DNA from: Gymnopus androsaceus JB14
Taxonomy: Eukaryota > Basidiomycota > Agaricomycetes > Agaricales > Omphalotaceae
NCBI GenBank assembly: GCA_009733575.1
Contig: ML769750.1
Span: forward strand, 1 to 62,783
DNA length: 62,783 bases
Direction: 5' to 3'
How positions within the stretch are numbered: the first letter of the stretch is position 1; the number at the start of each line of letters is the position of its first letter. This document shows, one piece after another, positions 12,650 to 23,838 of the stretch. The notes under the pieces were generated by a model. It was not told where the DNA came from. It saw nothing but the letters and a program-made list of their open reading frames with translations, and searched no databases. A program made the translations under genes and the position numbers.

Positions 12650-13126
12650 CTATATATAACATAAAACTTGTTCAAGCTCCTCAGGGAGCGCAAAAGGAAG
12701 AGAAAGTTTGTTCTCCAGGGGACCCAATTCTCCACGCGAGATGGGATCCGCTGGATTCCGGGCAGTCTCAATATATTCGAGGTTTGTTTCAATGTGCAAA
12801 GGTCTGAACACCGCCCAAGTGTGATGAACAAACATATTGATCCAGTAATTAGGGCTACGACCCTTTCTGAAAGCGCTGATGGTACCTTGGTTGTCTGAAT
12901 ATATGAGGAAATAGGCATTGTGGAAGTTCATGGACTCCAAATAATAAGCAAGGAGCTCAATGGCGACTGTCTCGAGCCAGCAAATATCCCGACCCAGGAT
13001 TTTCCAGTCAACCCTAAGCTTGAAAGTGGCCCAGTGACCACTAATGAGTATACCAATGCCCCAACTGGGTCCTTCGCCTAAGTTCGGACTGTGAGTACAC
13101 GTGATCATTGCATCTTTATCCAGCAT
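12650..13126 (-). pseudogene. RNase H domain of the same retroelement (RT missing)
   Basis: A 158-codon frame with ribonuclease H landmarks: WGIGILISG, LETVAIELLAYYLE (catalytic Glu) and IYSDNQGTISAFRKG (catalytic Asp), then the ARNPADPISRGE motif that follows RNase H in DIRS-type and Ngaro polyproteins. It removes the RNA strand during reverse transcription. The reverse transcriptase that should precede it is absent: upstream (13127-13440) is unrelated and then a minisatellite begins. The first Met is probably internal, since this is a fragment of a polyprotein. The recombinase follows after about 350 bp in which I see no conserved motif. Confidence 0.8.
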
Positions 13127-13440
13127 ACCAACACATTATATGCACCCCACTTTTGGGTGCTTATTAAGTACATCATTGGGTTTCTTAATCCCCAAAAAGC
13201 CATCAAAATTGCATAAAGTTTCAGGAAATGAGTTTACACACACAATGGTATTCAGTTTTAGTAAGAATGAATATGATGTCATATCACAAAAATTTCGAGT
13301 TTTTTTTGGTTATGACATCATTATTGGTTTGTATATGTGCCTAAGCACTGAGGGTTCTATATGGGATTCTGTGAATCAACTGTCACCTGGTGGTTGGGTC
13401 AAGGAGAAACTGTAAACCATTACCCAGAGAAACTCATACC

Positions 13441-14065
13441 AAGTTAACTCCAAGTTACTACTATAGTAGTACTGATAACTCGGAGTTACTGGTACTAGCT
13501 ATTAGTACTAGTAATTAATACTAGTAGTAACTCTGAGTTACCACTATACTAGTACTAATAACTCGGAGTTACCGGTACTAGCTATTAGCACCAGTAATTA
13601 GTACTAGTAGTAACTCTGACTTACCACTATACTAGTACTAATAACTTGGAGTTACTGTTGCTAGCTATTACTACTAGTAATTAATACTGGTAACTCTGAG
13701 TTACCACTATACTAGTACTAATAACTCGGAGTTAATGGTACTAGCTATTAGCACCCGTAATTAGTACTAGTAGTAACTCTGAGTTACCACTGTACTAGTA
13801 CTAATAACTCGGAATTACCGGTACTAGCTATTAGTACTAGTAATTGATACTACTGGTAACTGTGAGTTATGACAATACTAGTACTAATAACTCGGAGTTA
13901 CTGGTACTAGCTATTAGTACTAGTAATTAATACTAGTAGTAACTCAGAGCTACCACTACTAGTACTAGTATTGTAGTAAATTGGAGTTACTACTACACTA
14001 GTACTAAGTTACTGTAGGACAAGTAACTAGTAGTAGTAACTCAGAGCTACTACTGCTAGTTATGT
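13441..14065. repeat. Minisatellite of ~83-bp units rich in CTAGTA
   Basis: About seven imperfect units of 80-83 bp, each with TAACTCGGAGTTA, ACTAGCTATTAG and ACTAGTAATTAATACTAGTAGTAA. The recurring CCACTATACTAGTACTAATA marks the phase at about 13541, 13624, 13704 and 13787. Many parts are self-complementary (TAACTCNGAGTTA, TAGTACTA), so single strands could fold. It fills the place where the retroelement's reverse transcriptase would be expected. Confidence 0.85.
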
Positions 14066-14544
14066 ATTTAACATTAGTACTATAAATGCTAGGGTGAAGG
14101 TGGGCTTATGCTGGTGCATGGTGGTTACTCATCCAGTGTCAAAGTAATCAGCACAAATGATATAATATGATCTAGCAGCTAAGGCTGTGCATACGTAGTG
14201 CTGTAGCATAAACTTGTTAATAACATGGAAAGTAGAATTTCTAATATAGTTCAATTGTCTGTATAATCAGGCTTATGAGATTTAATATGAAATTTCTTAT
14301 GTAGGATCAGGCACAGAATTCTGAAAACATGAACTTGGCATTCATTTCATTAACTAATACTAATAGCTAAGTAGATATATCTATAAATTCGATACTAGTG
14401 TACCTAAACCTCCTAATATTCTTAGTATCTCAACATTGTTTAAGGATTCATGGGGCCCAATAATCTTTTCTTCTGAAAATAATTGCCCATAAGCACCCAG
14501 CAATATATACAGTGGATGACAAAATTGATATGACCTCTGTGACC
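14066..14544. other. Left flank of the Copia target, decayed ~190-bp repeat
   Basis: No gene. The last 120 bp (ATGGGGCCCAATAATC, AATAATTGCCCATAAGCACCC) is a diverged unit of the tandem array found at 21890-22880, so the Copia element landed in that array or its edge. The TGACC at 14540-14544 is the left target duplication. Confidence 0.6.
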
Positions 14545-15065
14545 TGTTGAAAGGATCTGATGCTTATGATAGTGATGTCATCGATCAACTCAACATGAGT
14601 CTTTCGTCCCGTTAATACTCCTTGAAACACCTTTGTAGCTGCGCTATGTAAGGCAACAGCACTGTCTTTGTATTCGCTCAATAAGCATACTAGATGCTGT
14701 AATTATGCCATTCGCTAGTTCTATAAATATGATACATACACTTATGAAGCATATGAACTGTTCAATACAATAGTAGTCGAACGTAGTCGTAATTACTCGA
14801 TCTTACATTGTACTTACATGCTGTTGAACCATTATGATTGTACCCTATGCCCTAAGCCACCTTACTATGATACTGTATAGTTGTAGTCGTACTTAGTATA
14901 AATACTGTAAGTACTTACCATACTCCTTAGCACACTCAGTTGTACTACTACTTGTCTATACAAGAACTCTTTGCTCTCCAACTAGTCTTCCAGACCAGTC
15001 TACTTGCTACATAACCAGGTGAGTAATGGATCTCACCATTTGTTGATCATATGTCTGCTTCAACA
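14545..15065 (+). repeat. 5' LTR of the Copia element
   Basis: Begins TGTTGAAAGG and ends GCTTCAACA, the short inverted terminal pair usual for LTRs. It contains a TATA-like stretch (AGTATAAATAC near 14900). It pairs with the LTR at 21257-21777. Three places where this copy has TG and the other has CA (14567, 14647, 14695) fit an ancestral CG lost on opposite strands. Confidence 0.95.
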
Positions 15066-15080
15066 GGTTATGGGCCCCAG
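15066..15080 (+). promoter_or_regulatory. Primer-binding site, half-tRNA(iMet) type
   Basis: Directly after the 5' LTR is GGTTATGGGCCCCAG. It is complementary to the anticodon-stem region of initiator tRNA-Met, which carries the CAT anticodon, rather than to the tRNA 3' end. Drosophila copia is primed by a 5' half of tRNA-iMet in the same way. The match is by eye, with one extra C compared with the remembered copia site. Confidence 0.7.
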
Positions 15081-15830
15081 ATTTGCTCAACAAAGGTCAT
15101 TACACCATTGCGTCTTTGACAAACAGTTGATCACGTTAACGAACTCATCTGGTCCTACCTTGTAGACATTAGGCACGATGATTAGTGGCTTCGGGTTTTG
15201 GGTGTAAATAGTAATCAGTGATTCGCTTTGTTACCTCCTTTCCGGAAGAGCCCAAAATATGTAAGGCTTCTTCAATTGAACTAACTATTACCTACACTGT
15301 ATATACACAGGCACTCCATGTTGAACAAACTTTTGGCAGTTCCTATTCATTTAGGGCTGTTTGCGGGCCAATTCCTGCTCCCAGGTAGACTTCTGCCGCT
15401 ATGTGAATAATCAAAAGCATATGCACGTAGGCTGGGCAATTGCGAACACGTGAGAGTTTCTAGGCCTCCTACTGTAGTATTCCCCCATATTGCCTTAAGT
15501 CCCTTAAACACCTATTAGATCTGAATGCTCGCTTTCTGAACCTTGAATCTTAAATGATTCTACTGGTAAAAGAAAACACGAGTCATGACGACTCAAACGG
15601 TTTTCTCTTGGCATATGGTTTTCATATATAGTTTGGTTCAAACTTGCTGATGCGGGATGTGTATGACCTGATCAGAGATGGAAAATGGATGGATATAAAC
15701 AAACTGCGATCACACCACAACAAAGTCTAAATGGGTAATCACCGAAGTCAAGTGAATCTGAGATTCATAATCTTGGACATGTCAAACATCTTAATTGATT
15801 GTTACTGACAAGTTCATAACCAGAATCACA

Positions 15831-18800
15831 ATGTCTTCCACTTCTGCAATCAACACTGTTCCCCTCTTTGATGGTTCCAACTACAATGATTGGTCATCTG
15901 GAATGAAGGCCTACCTTCAAGTCCAAAAGCTTTTCGGACATGCCGCTGGCACTAAGGTTCGCCCGTCTCCTACTGGCAATCCTACTACCAATCAGGATAC
16001 TCTTGATGCCTGGGATGAGAACAACGGTGCCGCTATTAGTGCCATCTCTCTCTGCCTGCCTAACCACATTAGGCAAACCGCAATCAAGGCCACTGCTAGG
16101 TTGACCTGGCAATATCTTGAGACCACCTATGGTACTCCTGGTGCCGCTGGACTCTTTGGAATCTTCCGAGAGGCCATTGGTTTTGAGATTGCTGAGAATT
16201 CCGATCCGGCTATGCCGATTGCATCTCTCACTTCGATCTTCGGCCGCCTCAATGCCTCCGGTCTCACCTTGTCAGAACTGGTTAAAGCCATGGTTCTTCT
16301 TGCCGCACTTCCTCGTGCTTGGGATGGTTTAGCAATGATGATGTTAAGCCAACATACTGGCACAAATCTCACTCTTGCTGCCATCATCCCCAAGATTCAG
16401 GATGAATACAATCGTTGCTGTTCTCATGCCACATCACTCGCTTCTCGCCTTTCCACGGTAAATAAGAAGCGCAAGTCAAAGAACTCCTGGTCGAAACAAA
16501 AGAAGCAGAAGCAAAACGCTGATGCATCTGGTTCGAACCAACAGACTTCTTCCTCAGGTGGCAATAACGGCAACTATGATAAAGGCAATCAGAAGAAGAA
16601 AGGTAAAGGCAAAGGCAAACCTCACACCAATGAGGCTTCCACCGACAATCCACTCCCAATTGCTAACTTCGCCTCTTTCTCATCCTCCGCTGATCCTCTT
16701 AAGGATATTGACCCTTACACGGGCAAACTTGATCCTCTCCTCAGAGATATGAAGATAGAGGAACAAGATTTGCCGCCTGATTGGGCTCAAACTATTGTCG
16801 ATAATGGCTTTGCCAGAATTGATGATTACAACGAGGAAATGTACAGATCTGGTGATGAGTGTACTTCTTATTGGCAAGTTCCTTTTAATTTCCTTAAAAA
16901 GAAAATCTCTAATTCATTGCATTGGCTAAACAGATCTTCTACTATAAATAACGATACTTTGCACGAACATTTGTACCATGCAACTAGTTCTTATTTATTT
17001 GATTCTGTACTTACACCTGAGCCTCTTGATGAGGCAATATATATTAATTTTATGCATGCAATTACTGAGAGTAAGGAACTCCCTGAGAATAATATAAGAA
17101 TACAAGCAACGACGTACAACACGTCTTGGTTACTTGATTCCGGCGCTTCACACCACTTTACCCTGAATATTGAAGATTTCACCGATTACAAGGAATGGAG
17201 AAATCCAATTCCACTTGTATCTGCTGATAAGAAATCTCGTTTGCATGTACTTGGTGCTGGAACGGTATATATTCATCATGAAAATGGAACAGGTGTTACC
17301 CACATGACTAAGTTACACCCGGTGTATTACCAGCCCGATAGCCCACATTGCCTTATTTCAATTGGTCAATTAAATAAAAATGGCTGTTATACAGTCATTA
17401 ATGGAGATCAAAGTCAGATACACAATAAGTCAAATCGTAAAATCATTATGACTGGAAAACTGTATAATACCAGTGATCCGCTCCACTGGCTTCACGCTGA
17501 CGTGTTGAATCCTGAAGTGCAAATAGTCAATATGGTTTCTATTGATTACAACTTATGGCATAACCGATTTGCCCGTCCAGGCAATGAAATCCTTAAACAT
17601 GCTCCTGCTAATGTCAAAGGTCTTCCTAAAATACCTACTCCTACTGAGAAACACATCTGTAAAGGTTGGGTCATTAGTAAAGAACCTCAGAAATCATACC
17701 CCTCTTCATCTAAACGTGCCGAACATCCCCTAGAACTTGTGCACTTTGATTTGATAAAATTACCGATTCAGTCTTATCATAAATACAAATATATTGTCAC
17801 ATTCTTGGATGATTGTTTGTCTTACGCTTACTCTGTCAAACTACGTCTTAAGTCCAAAGCTTTCCTCGCTTTTAATCAATTTAAAGCATGGGCCGAAAAG
17901 CAAACCGGACGTAAAATTAAAAAGATACGTATTGATTGAGGGGGAGAATTCTTATCAGAACAATTTACCAATTATCTCAAAACGGAAGGTATCGAGGCCA
18001 ATAAATCTGAACCTCATGTTCATCAACAAAATGGACGTGCTGAACGCATACATCGCACTCTAATAGATAAATCAGAAGCTATGCGACACCACGCTTGCTG
18101 CCCTGATTCTTGGTGGGAATTTTCATATCCCATATCTATGCATGTATACAACTGCACTCTGATCCGTTGATTGAACTGGAAGACACCTATAGAAATCTTC
18201 TTACGGAACAAACCCAATGTTTCTTATTTCAGAACATTTGGTTGTGGTGCATACGTGTTCATTCCATGCGCACAGCGGAAAAATAAATTATCTCCGCATT
18301 CCGAAGCAATGATTTTCATCAGTTATGACACAGGAAGCAAAGGATATATCTTCATGCGAAGCAATAACGTACTATACTACGGTGCTCAAGCTCGCTTTAT
18401 TGAAGATTGGTTTCCATGCTGCCATGAATCTGACAAGAGTCATAAACCCTCCAATAAACCTAGTCCTATCATACCAAGTGATAAACCCCCAACATGACCA
18501 ACTGATGATCCTGCTTACGATGGATCTTCAGATGACAACAATCCTTTCGATCCTAGTCATATCCCGTTTACTTCTCCTGATGAACCAGATCATTCTCCTG
18601 TACAGCCAGGAAATTTTGACAATGATCCGGACAATGCCGATGACATTTATACAAATGCACCCACATCTCGGCGCACATCATGAGAAGCTAGTCCGGAACA
18701 TCCACGTTCTCCTACCCCTCATGAACAGCCTCCACCGGTCCCACCTAAACCTAATTGGTATGACCCGGAAGCTATTGCTGAATGGAAAAGTAAAAATCCT

Positions 18801-21155
18801 GTCTGCACCCGAACTGCTCCTATTCATCCTGGTTTAATTCCTACCACTCGCAAAAACATTCGCAAGGGTTCTACTTGGAAAAGACAAGCTCAAAAAGTCA
18901 AAGAGAATACTCTTAATGACGCTCGTACTAGACAAAAAGTAGATCGAAATAAAAAGATCGAAGAAAAATGTCAAGTTCATGTCAATGTTCCTAAACCAAA
19001 CAAGCCTAGTACAAGTACACAACCTATCATTGATCCCGATTGTCATCCATCTCCTATAGATCTTGACACTCCACCGGCATCTCCCATTCGGGAAGATGAA
19101 GATCATGATGATGGTGAACAGGAAGAACCATGGTTCGAAGAGATTAACTTATCTCGTATAGTTCAGGAAGGGGGAGTAGAATTACAGAACTTCTTACTTT
19201 TGCAATCGATTCCCTTTACTTATGAAATGGAACTTAAATGCATCAGCAAAAAGGGATTAAACCTATGATGACCTAGGGAACCTAGGCTACCCTGGTCACC
19301 CTGGTCACCCTGGTCACCTTGGGTCTTCCAGGCTACCCCTGGATACCTTAGGCTACCTCAGGTTATCTCAGGTTCCTCAGGTTAGCTCAGGTTTACTCAG
19401 GTTCACTCAGGTTTACTCAGGTTGCCTCAAATTCCCAAGGTTTATCCCTAAATCCTAGGCAACCTAGGTGACCTCAAAGAAACTGAGGCAGTCTAGGCAA
19501 CCTAGGTGGCCTAGGAGACCTAGGTATCCTTAGGTTTCCTTAAGTCTCTTTAGGTCTTGTGGGTCAACCTAAAGTCATCCCTGGGCCCAGACCATTTTTC
19601 CTGATGTGTTTCCTTTCAAGTACACCTGATGCCTGGAGTTCTACTCGGCACTATCGGCATCTTCCTGCTGATGAACAGGCAAAATGGGATCAAGCATGCA
19701 AAGAAGAACTGGATGGACTCCGCAAATGCAAAGTATTTGAGGAAGTCAAAATCCCTCACGGTCGTAAACCAATCAAATGTTGTTGGGTCTTTAATAAAAA
19801 GAAGACGGTCGCTATAAAGCCCAACTTGTTGCTAAAGGTTTTTCACAACAATTTGGTATCAATTATAACGAGTTGTTTTTGCCAGTTGCGTGATTCGAAA
19901 CTGTTAGAACTCTTCTCGCTTTAGCCACTTTAGAAGACTGGGAAATCCAGGCTTTAGACGTCAAACAGGCTTATTTGTATGGCAAGCTTGAAGAAGAAAT
20001 CTATATGGAACAACCCAAAGGTTTCGTCAAGGACAAAACCAAGGTTTGGCGGTTACATCATTCATTATACGGTCTGAAACAAAGTGGCTTATCCTGGTGG
20101 AAAGAAATGAATCGATCCATGGGTAAACTGGGATTCAAGTGCACTAGTTCAGATGGTGGTGTATACACCTTCAAAGAAAAACGCAAAACCATAATTGCCA
20201 TTGTATATGTAGACGACGCTCTCTTCATGGGATCTGACAAATCCCTGGTAATGAAGAAAAAAGAGCAATTCATGAAAACATGGGAATGTCGCAATCTTGG
20301 TGAACTTAAAGAGTTCCTAGGAATGCACATTAAACGAGACCGATCTAAAAAGAAGTTGATCCTTGATCAACGTGACTATCTCAAAAAAATTATTAAACGA
20401 TTTGGGATGTCAAACTTTAAAGATGCTCACACCCCATTACCTTCTTCATGGAATCCTCATGAAAACGAAGGAAAAGTTGGTCCGAAACTCCGACAGAAGT
20501 TTCAACAAGTTATTGGATCTTTATTGTATCTAATGCTTGGCACACGCCCTGACATTGATTTCGCTGTCATAAAAATGAGCCAATACTCAGCCAATCCAAG
20601 TCCGGATCACCTAAACAAAGCGCTCCATATAGTCCGTTACTTAATGTATACTCGGAAATATGAAATTGTGTTTGATGGTAACTCCGATGAAGGATTTATG
20701 GCATACTGTGATTCAGATTGGGCCTCTGATCCAGATGACCGAAAATCCCATACCGGGATGATCATACAATTGGCTGCTGCTCCAATCTGTTGGGTTTCCC
20801 ATAAACAGAAAACTGTTGCACTCTCGTCCACCGAAGCTGAATATATGGCATTGTCCGACTCCTGTCAACAACTCAAGTGGCTTTGATCTTTATTCAATGA
20901 GATCGGAATTCCTATTCAATCATTACCTTTAGTGATAATCAAGGTTCAATCTTCCTCGCTTCTAATCCAATTCAAGAGCGAAGAACGAAACATATTGATA
21001 TTCGCTTCCACTATATTCGGGAAAAAATTGAAAATGGAAATGTCGAACTATTCTATGTTCAAACCAAAGATAACATTGTAGATATTCTGACAAAGAATCT
21101 TGCATTGATTAAATTCAAGAAATTCCGAGATCTTCTTGGCATTACATTTCTTTGA
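15831..21155 (+). pseudogene. Copia Gag-Pol polyprotein, with stops and frameshifts
   Basis: The likely start is ATG 15831 (MSSTSAINTVPLFDGSNY), the usual Copia Gag opening; the upstream in-frame ATG at 15795 is less likely. Gag lacks a CCHC knuckle and instead has a Lys-rich KKKGKGKGK tract near 16590-16620. Protease: LLDSGASHHFT (about 17135). Integrase: HNRF...HICKGW, then D residues in HFDLIK and FLDD and the GGEF/NGRAERIH region. RT: YVDDALFMG (about 20206-20232). RNase H: LSSTEAEYMALSD (about 20822) and SDNQGSIFLASN. In-frame TGA stops lie at 17937, 18168, 18495, 18681, 19891 and 20884; frameshifts near 19800 and 20930; a 366-bp element sits at 19241-19606. The integrase zinc finger CxxC has become CxxW. 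Confidence 0.93.
19241..19606. mobile_element. TIR element, CATCAG...CTGATG ends, copy 2 (366 bp)
   Basis: Ends are CATCAGCAAAAAGG and, reversed, CATCAGGAAAAATGG. The interior is almost entirely CCTAGG, CTCAGGTT and GGTCACC blocks. A TG dinucleotide flanks both sides (19239-19240, 19607-19608). Skipping the element and one TG rejoins the Copia pol frame exactly between the integrase tail and the RT domain (ELKC.. into ..STPDAWSSTRHY), which fixes both ends to the base. It is non-coding and so non-autonomous. It was inserted after the Copia element. Confidence 0.88.
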
Positions 21156-21245
21156 ATAAATCTTTGATGACTGTACACTAAGTCATATCAAAAACTAGAA
21201 CGTGGTTCTAAGTCCTTAAAGCTTAATTCCCTATCACTACTCTTA

Positions 21246-21256
21246 GCAAGGGAGAG
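21246..21256 (+). promoter_or_regulatory. Polypurine tract of the Copia element
   Basis: GCAAGGGAGAG lies immediately before the 3' LTR, where plus-strand DNA synthesis of LTR retrotransposons is primed. Position and purine content support the call. Confidence 0.75.
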
Positions 21257-21777
21257 TGTTGAAAGGATCTGATGCTTACAATAGTGACGTCATCGATCAA
21301 CTCAACATGAGTCTTTCGTCCCGTTAATACTCCTTGAAACACCTTTGTAGCTGCGCTACATAAGGCAACAGCACTGTCTTTGTATTCGCTCAATAAGCAT
21401 ACTAGACACTGTAATTATGCCATTTGCTAGTTCTATGAATATGATACATACACTTATGAAGCATATGAACTGTTCAGTACAATAGTAGTCGAACGTAGCC
21501 GTAATTACTCGATCTTACATTGTACTTACATGCTGTTGAACCATTATGATTGTACCCTATGCCCTAAGCCACCTTACTATGATACTGTATAGTTGTAGTC
21601 GTACTTAGTATAAATACTGTAAGTACTTACCGTACTCCTTAGCACACTCAGTTGTATTACTACTTGTCTATACAAGAACTCTTTGCTCTCCAACTAGTCT
21701 TCCAGACCAGTCTACTTGCTACATAACCAGGTGAGTAATGGATATCACCATTTGTTGATCATATGTCTGCTTCAACA
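21257..21777 (+). repeat. 3' LTR of the Copia element
   Basis: Same 521-bp length as the 5' LTR and about 97 percent identical. It is followed directly by the right target duplication TGACC at 21778-21782. Confidence 0.95.
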
Positions 21778-21889
21778 TGACCTACTGAATGGGCTACTGA
21801 ATAGCACACTGAATGAGGGGGTGACATCAATTTTGTTGTCTACACTATGTATAAATCAATTACTAGTTCATCTAACCCCCACCCTTGAA

Positions 21890-22880
21890 TATTTTTAGGA
21901 TTTTGCATGAATTTTTCATGAATTTTTGTGGATTTATGGAAGGTAATGATTGGCTGTTTTTCAGAAAATAAATGCCTATAAGTGCCCAACAATATGAATC
22001 ATGTGCTAGTGTACCTAGCCCCACCCCTGAATATTTTCAGCATTTTTTTGTGATTTATGGGACCCAATGATCATTTTTCTATGGAAAATAAGCACCCATA
22101 AGTGCACAACAATATGGATCATGTGCCAGTGCACCTAACCCTGCACCCTGAATATTTTTATTATTTTGCAGTATTTTTTGGCATTTATGGGACCCCATGA
22201 TCAACATATTTTCATTTTTTTGAGTGTTTTTTGAGGATTTATGGGACCCATGATCAACCTTTTTTTTTGTAGAATAAGCACGCATAAGCACTCAACAATA
22301 TGAATCATGTGCCAGTGCACCTAGCCCTGCCCCCTGAATAATTTTTGTTATTTCTCAGTATTTTTTCGGTATTTATGGGACCCCATGATCAACATATTTT
22401 CATTATTTTGAGTATTTTTTGGGGATTTATGGGACCCCATGATCAACCTTTTTTTTTGTAGAATAAGCACGCATAAGCACTCAACAATATGAATCATGTG
22501 CCAGTGCACCTAGCCCTGCCCCCTGAATAATTTTTGTTATTTCTCAGTATTTTTTCGGTATTTATGGGACCCCATGATCAACATATTTTCATTATTTTGA
22601 GTATTTTTTGGGGATTTATGGGACCCCATGATCAACTTTTTTTTTTTTTTTTTCGTAAAATAAGCGCCCATAAGCACCCAATAGTATGGATCATGTGCCA
22701 GTGCACCTAACCCTGCCTCCTGAATATTTTTATTATTTTTCACTTTTTTTCGGCATTTATGAGACCTCATGATTAATATATTTTCATTATTTTGAGCATT
22801 TTATGGAGATTTATGGGACCCCATGATCAACTCTATTTTTTCCACAAAATAAGCGCCCACAAGCATCCACAAGCACCTAA
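21890..22880. repeat. ~190-bp tandem array (ATGGGACCCCATGATCAAC)
   Basis: About five units spaced 185-197 bp, judged from the recurring AATAAGCACNCATAAGC at about 22087, 22272, 22461 and 22659. Each unit carries ATGGGACCCCATGATCAAC and GTGCCAGTGCACCTA, both partly palindromic, plus poly-T runs. The short frames inside it are repeat-encoded and not genes. Confidence 0.85.
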
Positions 22881-22903
22881 CTGCTGTTTTTTTTCACATT
22901 AAT

Positions 22904-23644
22904 TTAATACCAAATATTTGCCAAATCAATGTTAATCCCAAGCTTCTTCGCAATTTCACTGATATTCCGGACAAAGACCTGTCTCTTTCCAGACAAAAGA
23001 TCAGGATTCGTGACTTTGGTCAAGGCGAAGGAATTCTGGTGATTGTAGATGTATCGCAGACTGCGGTTGGAGAATAAGGAGAGAGGGTTTTGGGTTTTGT
23101 AGTTGGCCAGCGCAAAGAGGCCATCCACAAATTCGACAGGAGTTGGACGACGTATGTCAAACGGAGTGAGAGGCTTCCATTTGATAAGTCTTCTCCTTTT
23201 CTTCTTCCTCTCTTCATCCTCATCCTCTGATCCCCCATCCCCATTCCTAACCCATTCCTGCCTCTCTGCTTCTTCTATCTGATTTGCTTCCACCTCTTGT
23301 TGGTTCAACCTTGCCATCCAGACCAATCTATCTGGTGTGATGGAACTTTTAAGCGAATCAAAGAGGTTCTTATTGCTTCGGATAAGATCCCAATCCTCCT
23401 GGTCTATTGTGATAAATGGTGCACAAGGAGAGCCAGGTCTCTCAACTTTTCCGACAAGGTAATCGGCTGTTTTGGCTTTGCTCGCTGCATTGTCTTTCCA
23501 AATGGCCATGTTACGGGCTAGTTTGTCGGGCAGGCTCATTCTTTTGAAAAAATTCGCGATTTGTTCAGTGGCATGCGTTATATGAGACCTGGTTTTGTCA
23601 GAAAGGGAGTTTCCTGATGGAGGGATGCGAGGATTCTGAGTCAT
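22904..23644 (-). pseudogene. First ORF (Gag-like) of the Ngaro/PAT-like retroelement, 3' truncated
   Basis: A 246-codon frame starting at ATG 23644, rich in charged residues with a KKKRRR patch (about 23175) and a block PLSLFSNRSLRYIYNHQNSF (about 23085-23025). I recall similar sequences as first ORFs of Agaricomycete YR-type retroelements, but no enzyme motif is visible. Support comes from position: the 117 bp just upstream is the A repeat that also lies beyond the recombinase gene at 10.6 kb. The frame ends where the 190-bp tandem array begins, so it is probably cut there. The Gag assignment is inference. Confidence 0.55.
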
Positions 23645-23652
23645 GATGAGAA

Positions 23653-23769
23653 GAGAGCTGAAAACGCGCTGTACACGCAGGACGTATGCGTTGGGAGTTC
23701 GAGAACAAGTGGTGAGCGTCTAATAGATGCAGGGTGAGAACTCCCAATGCCCGGGCGCCTATCTTATCC
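23653..23769 (-). repeat. A1 repeat (5' end) of the Ngaro/PAT-like retroelement
   Basis: A 117-bp sequence, about 88 percent identical to 10630-10746 and in the same orientation. It ends eight bases before the ATG of the 22904-23644 ORF, so it would be the element's 5' end. The CCGGGATAAG-type sequence next to it (23763-23778) also marks the B1/A2 junction near 10770-10785. Confidence 0.7.
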
Positions 23770-23838
23770 CGGAATAAGGTATTTTTGAAATACCATCTCT
23801 ATTTGTAAATAATTTTTAAGCTGTTCTAGACCGCAAGA

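Larger units (their letters stand above)
14545..21777 (+). mobile_element. Full-length Ty1/Copia LTR retrotransposon, inactive
   Basis: A complete Copia element: 521-bp LTRs at 14545-15065 and 21257-21777, both beginning TGTTGAA and ending TTCAACA, flanked by the 5-bp duplication TGACC (14540-14544, 21778-21782). It has a primer-binding site, one long gag-pol frame in the order Gag, protease, integrase, RT, RNase H, and a purine-rich tract before the 3' LTR. The LTRs differ at about 14 sites (2.7 percent), nearly all transitions. Six in-frame TGA stops, at least two frameshifts and a 366-bp nested element make it inactive. Confidence 0.95.

Noticed and set aside
14448..14681. 77-codon minus-strand frame as a gene
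   Set aside because: It crosses the left boundary of the Copia LTR, and its start lies in LTR sequence repeated at 21.4 kb.
16127..16659. Minus-strand frames of 88-91 codons within the Copia Gag region
   Set aside because: They are shadows of the gag-pol frame with no motif.
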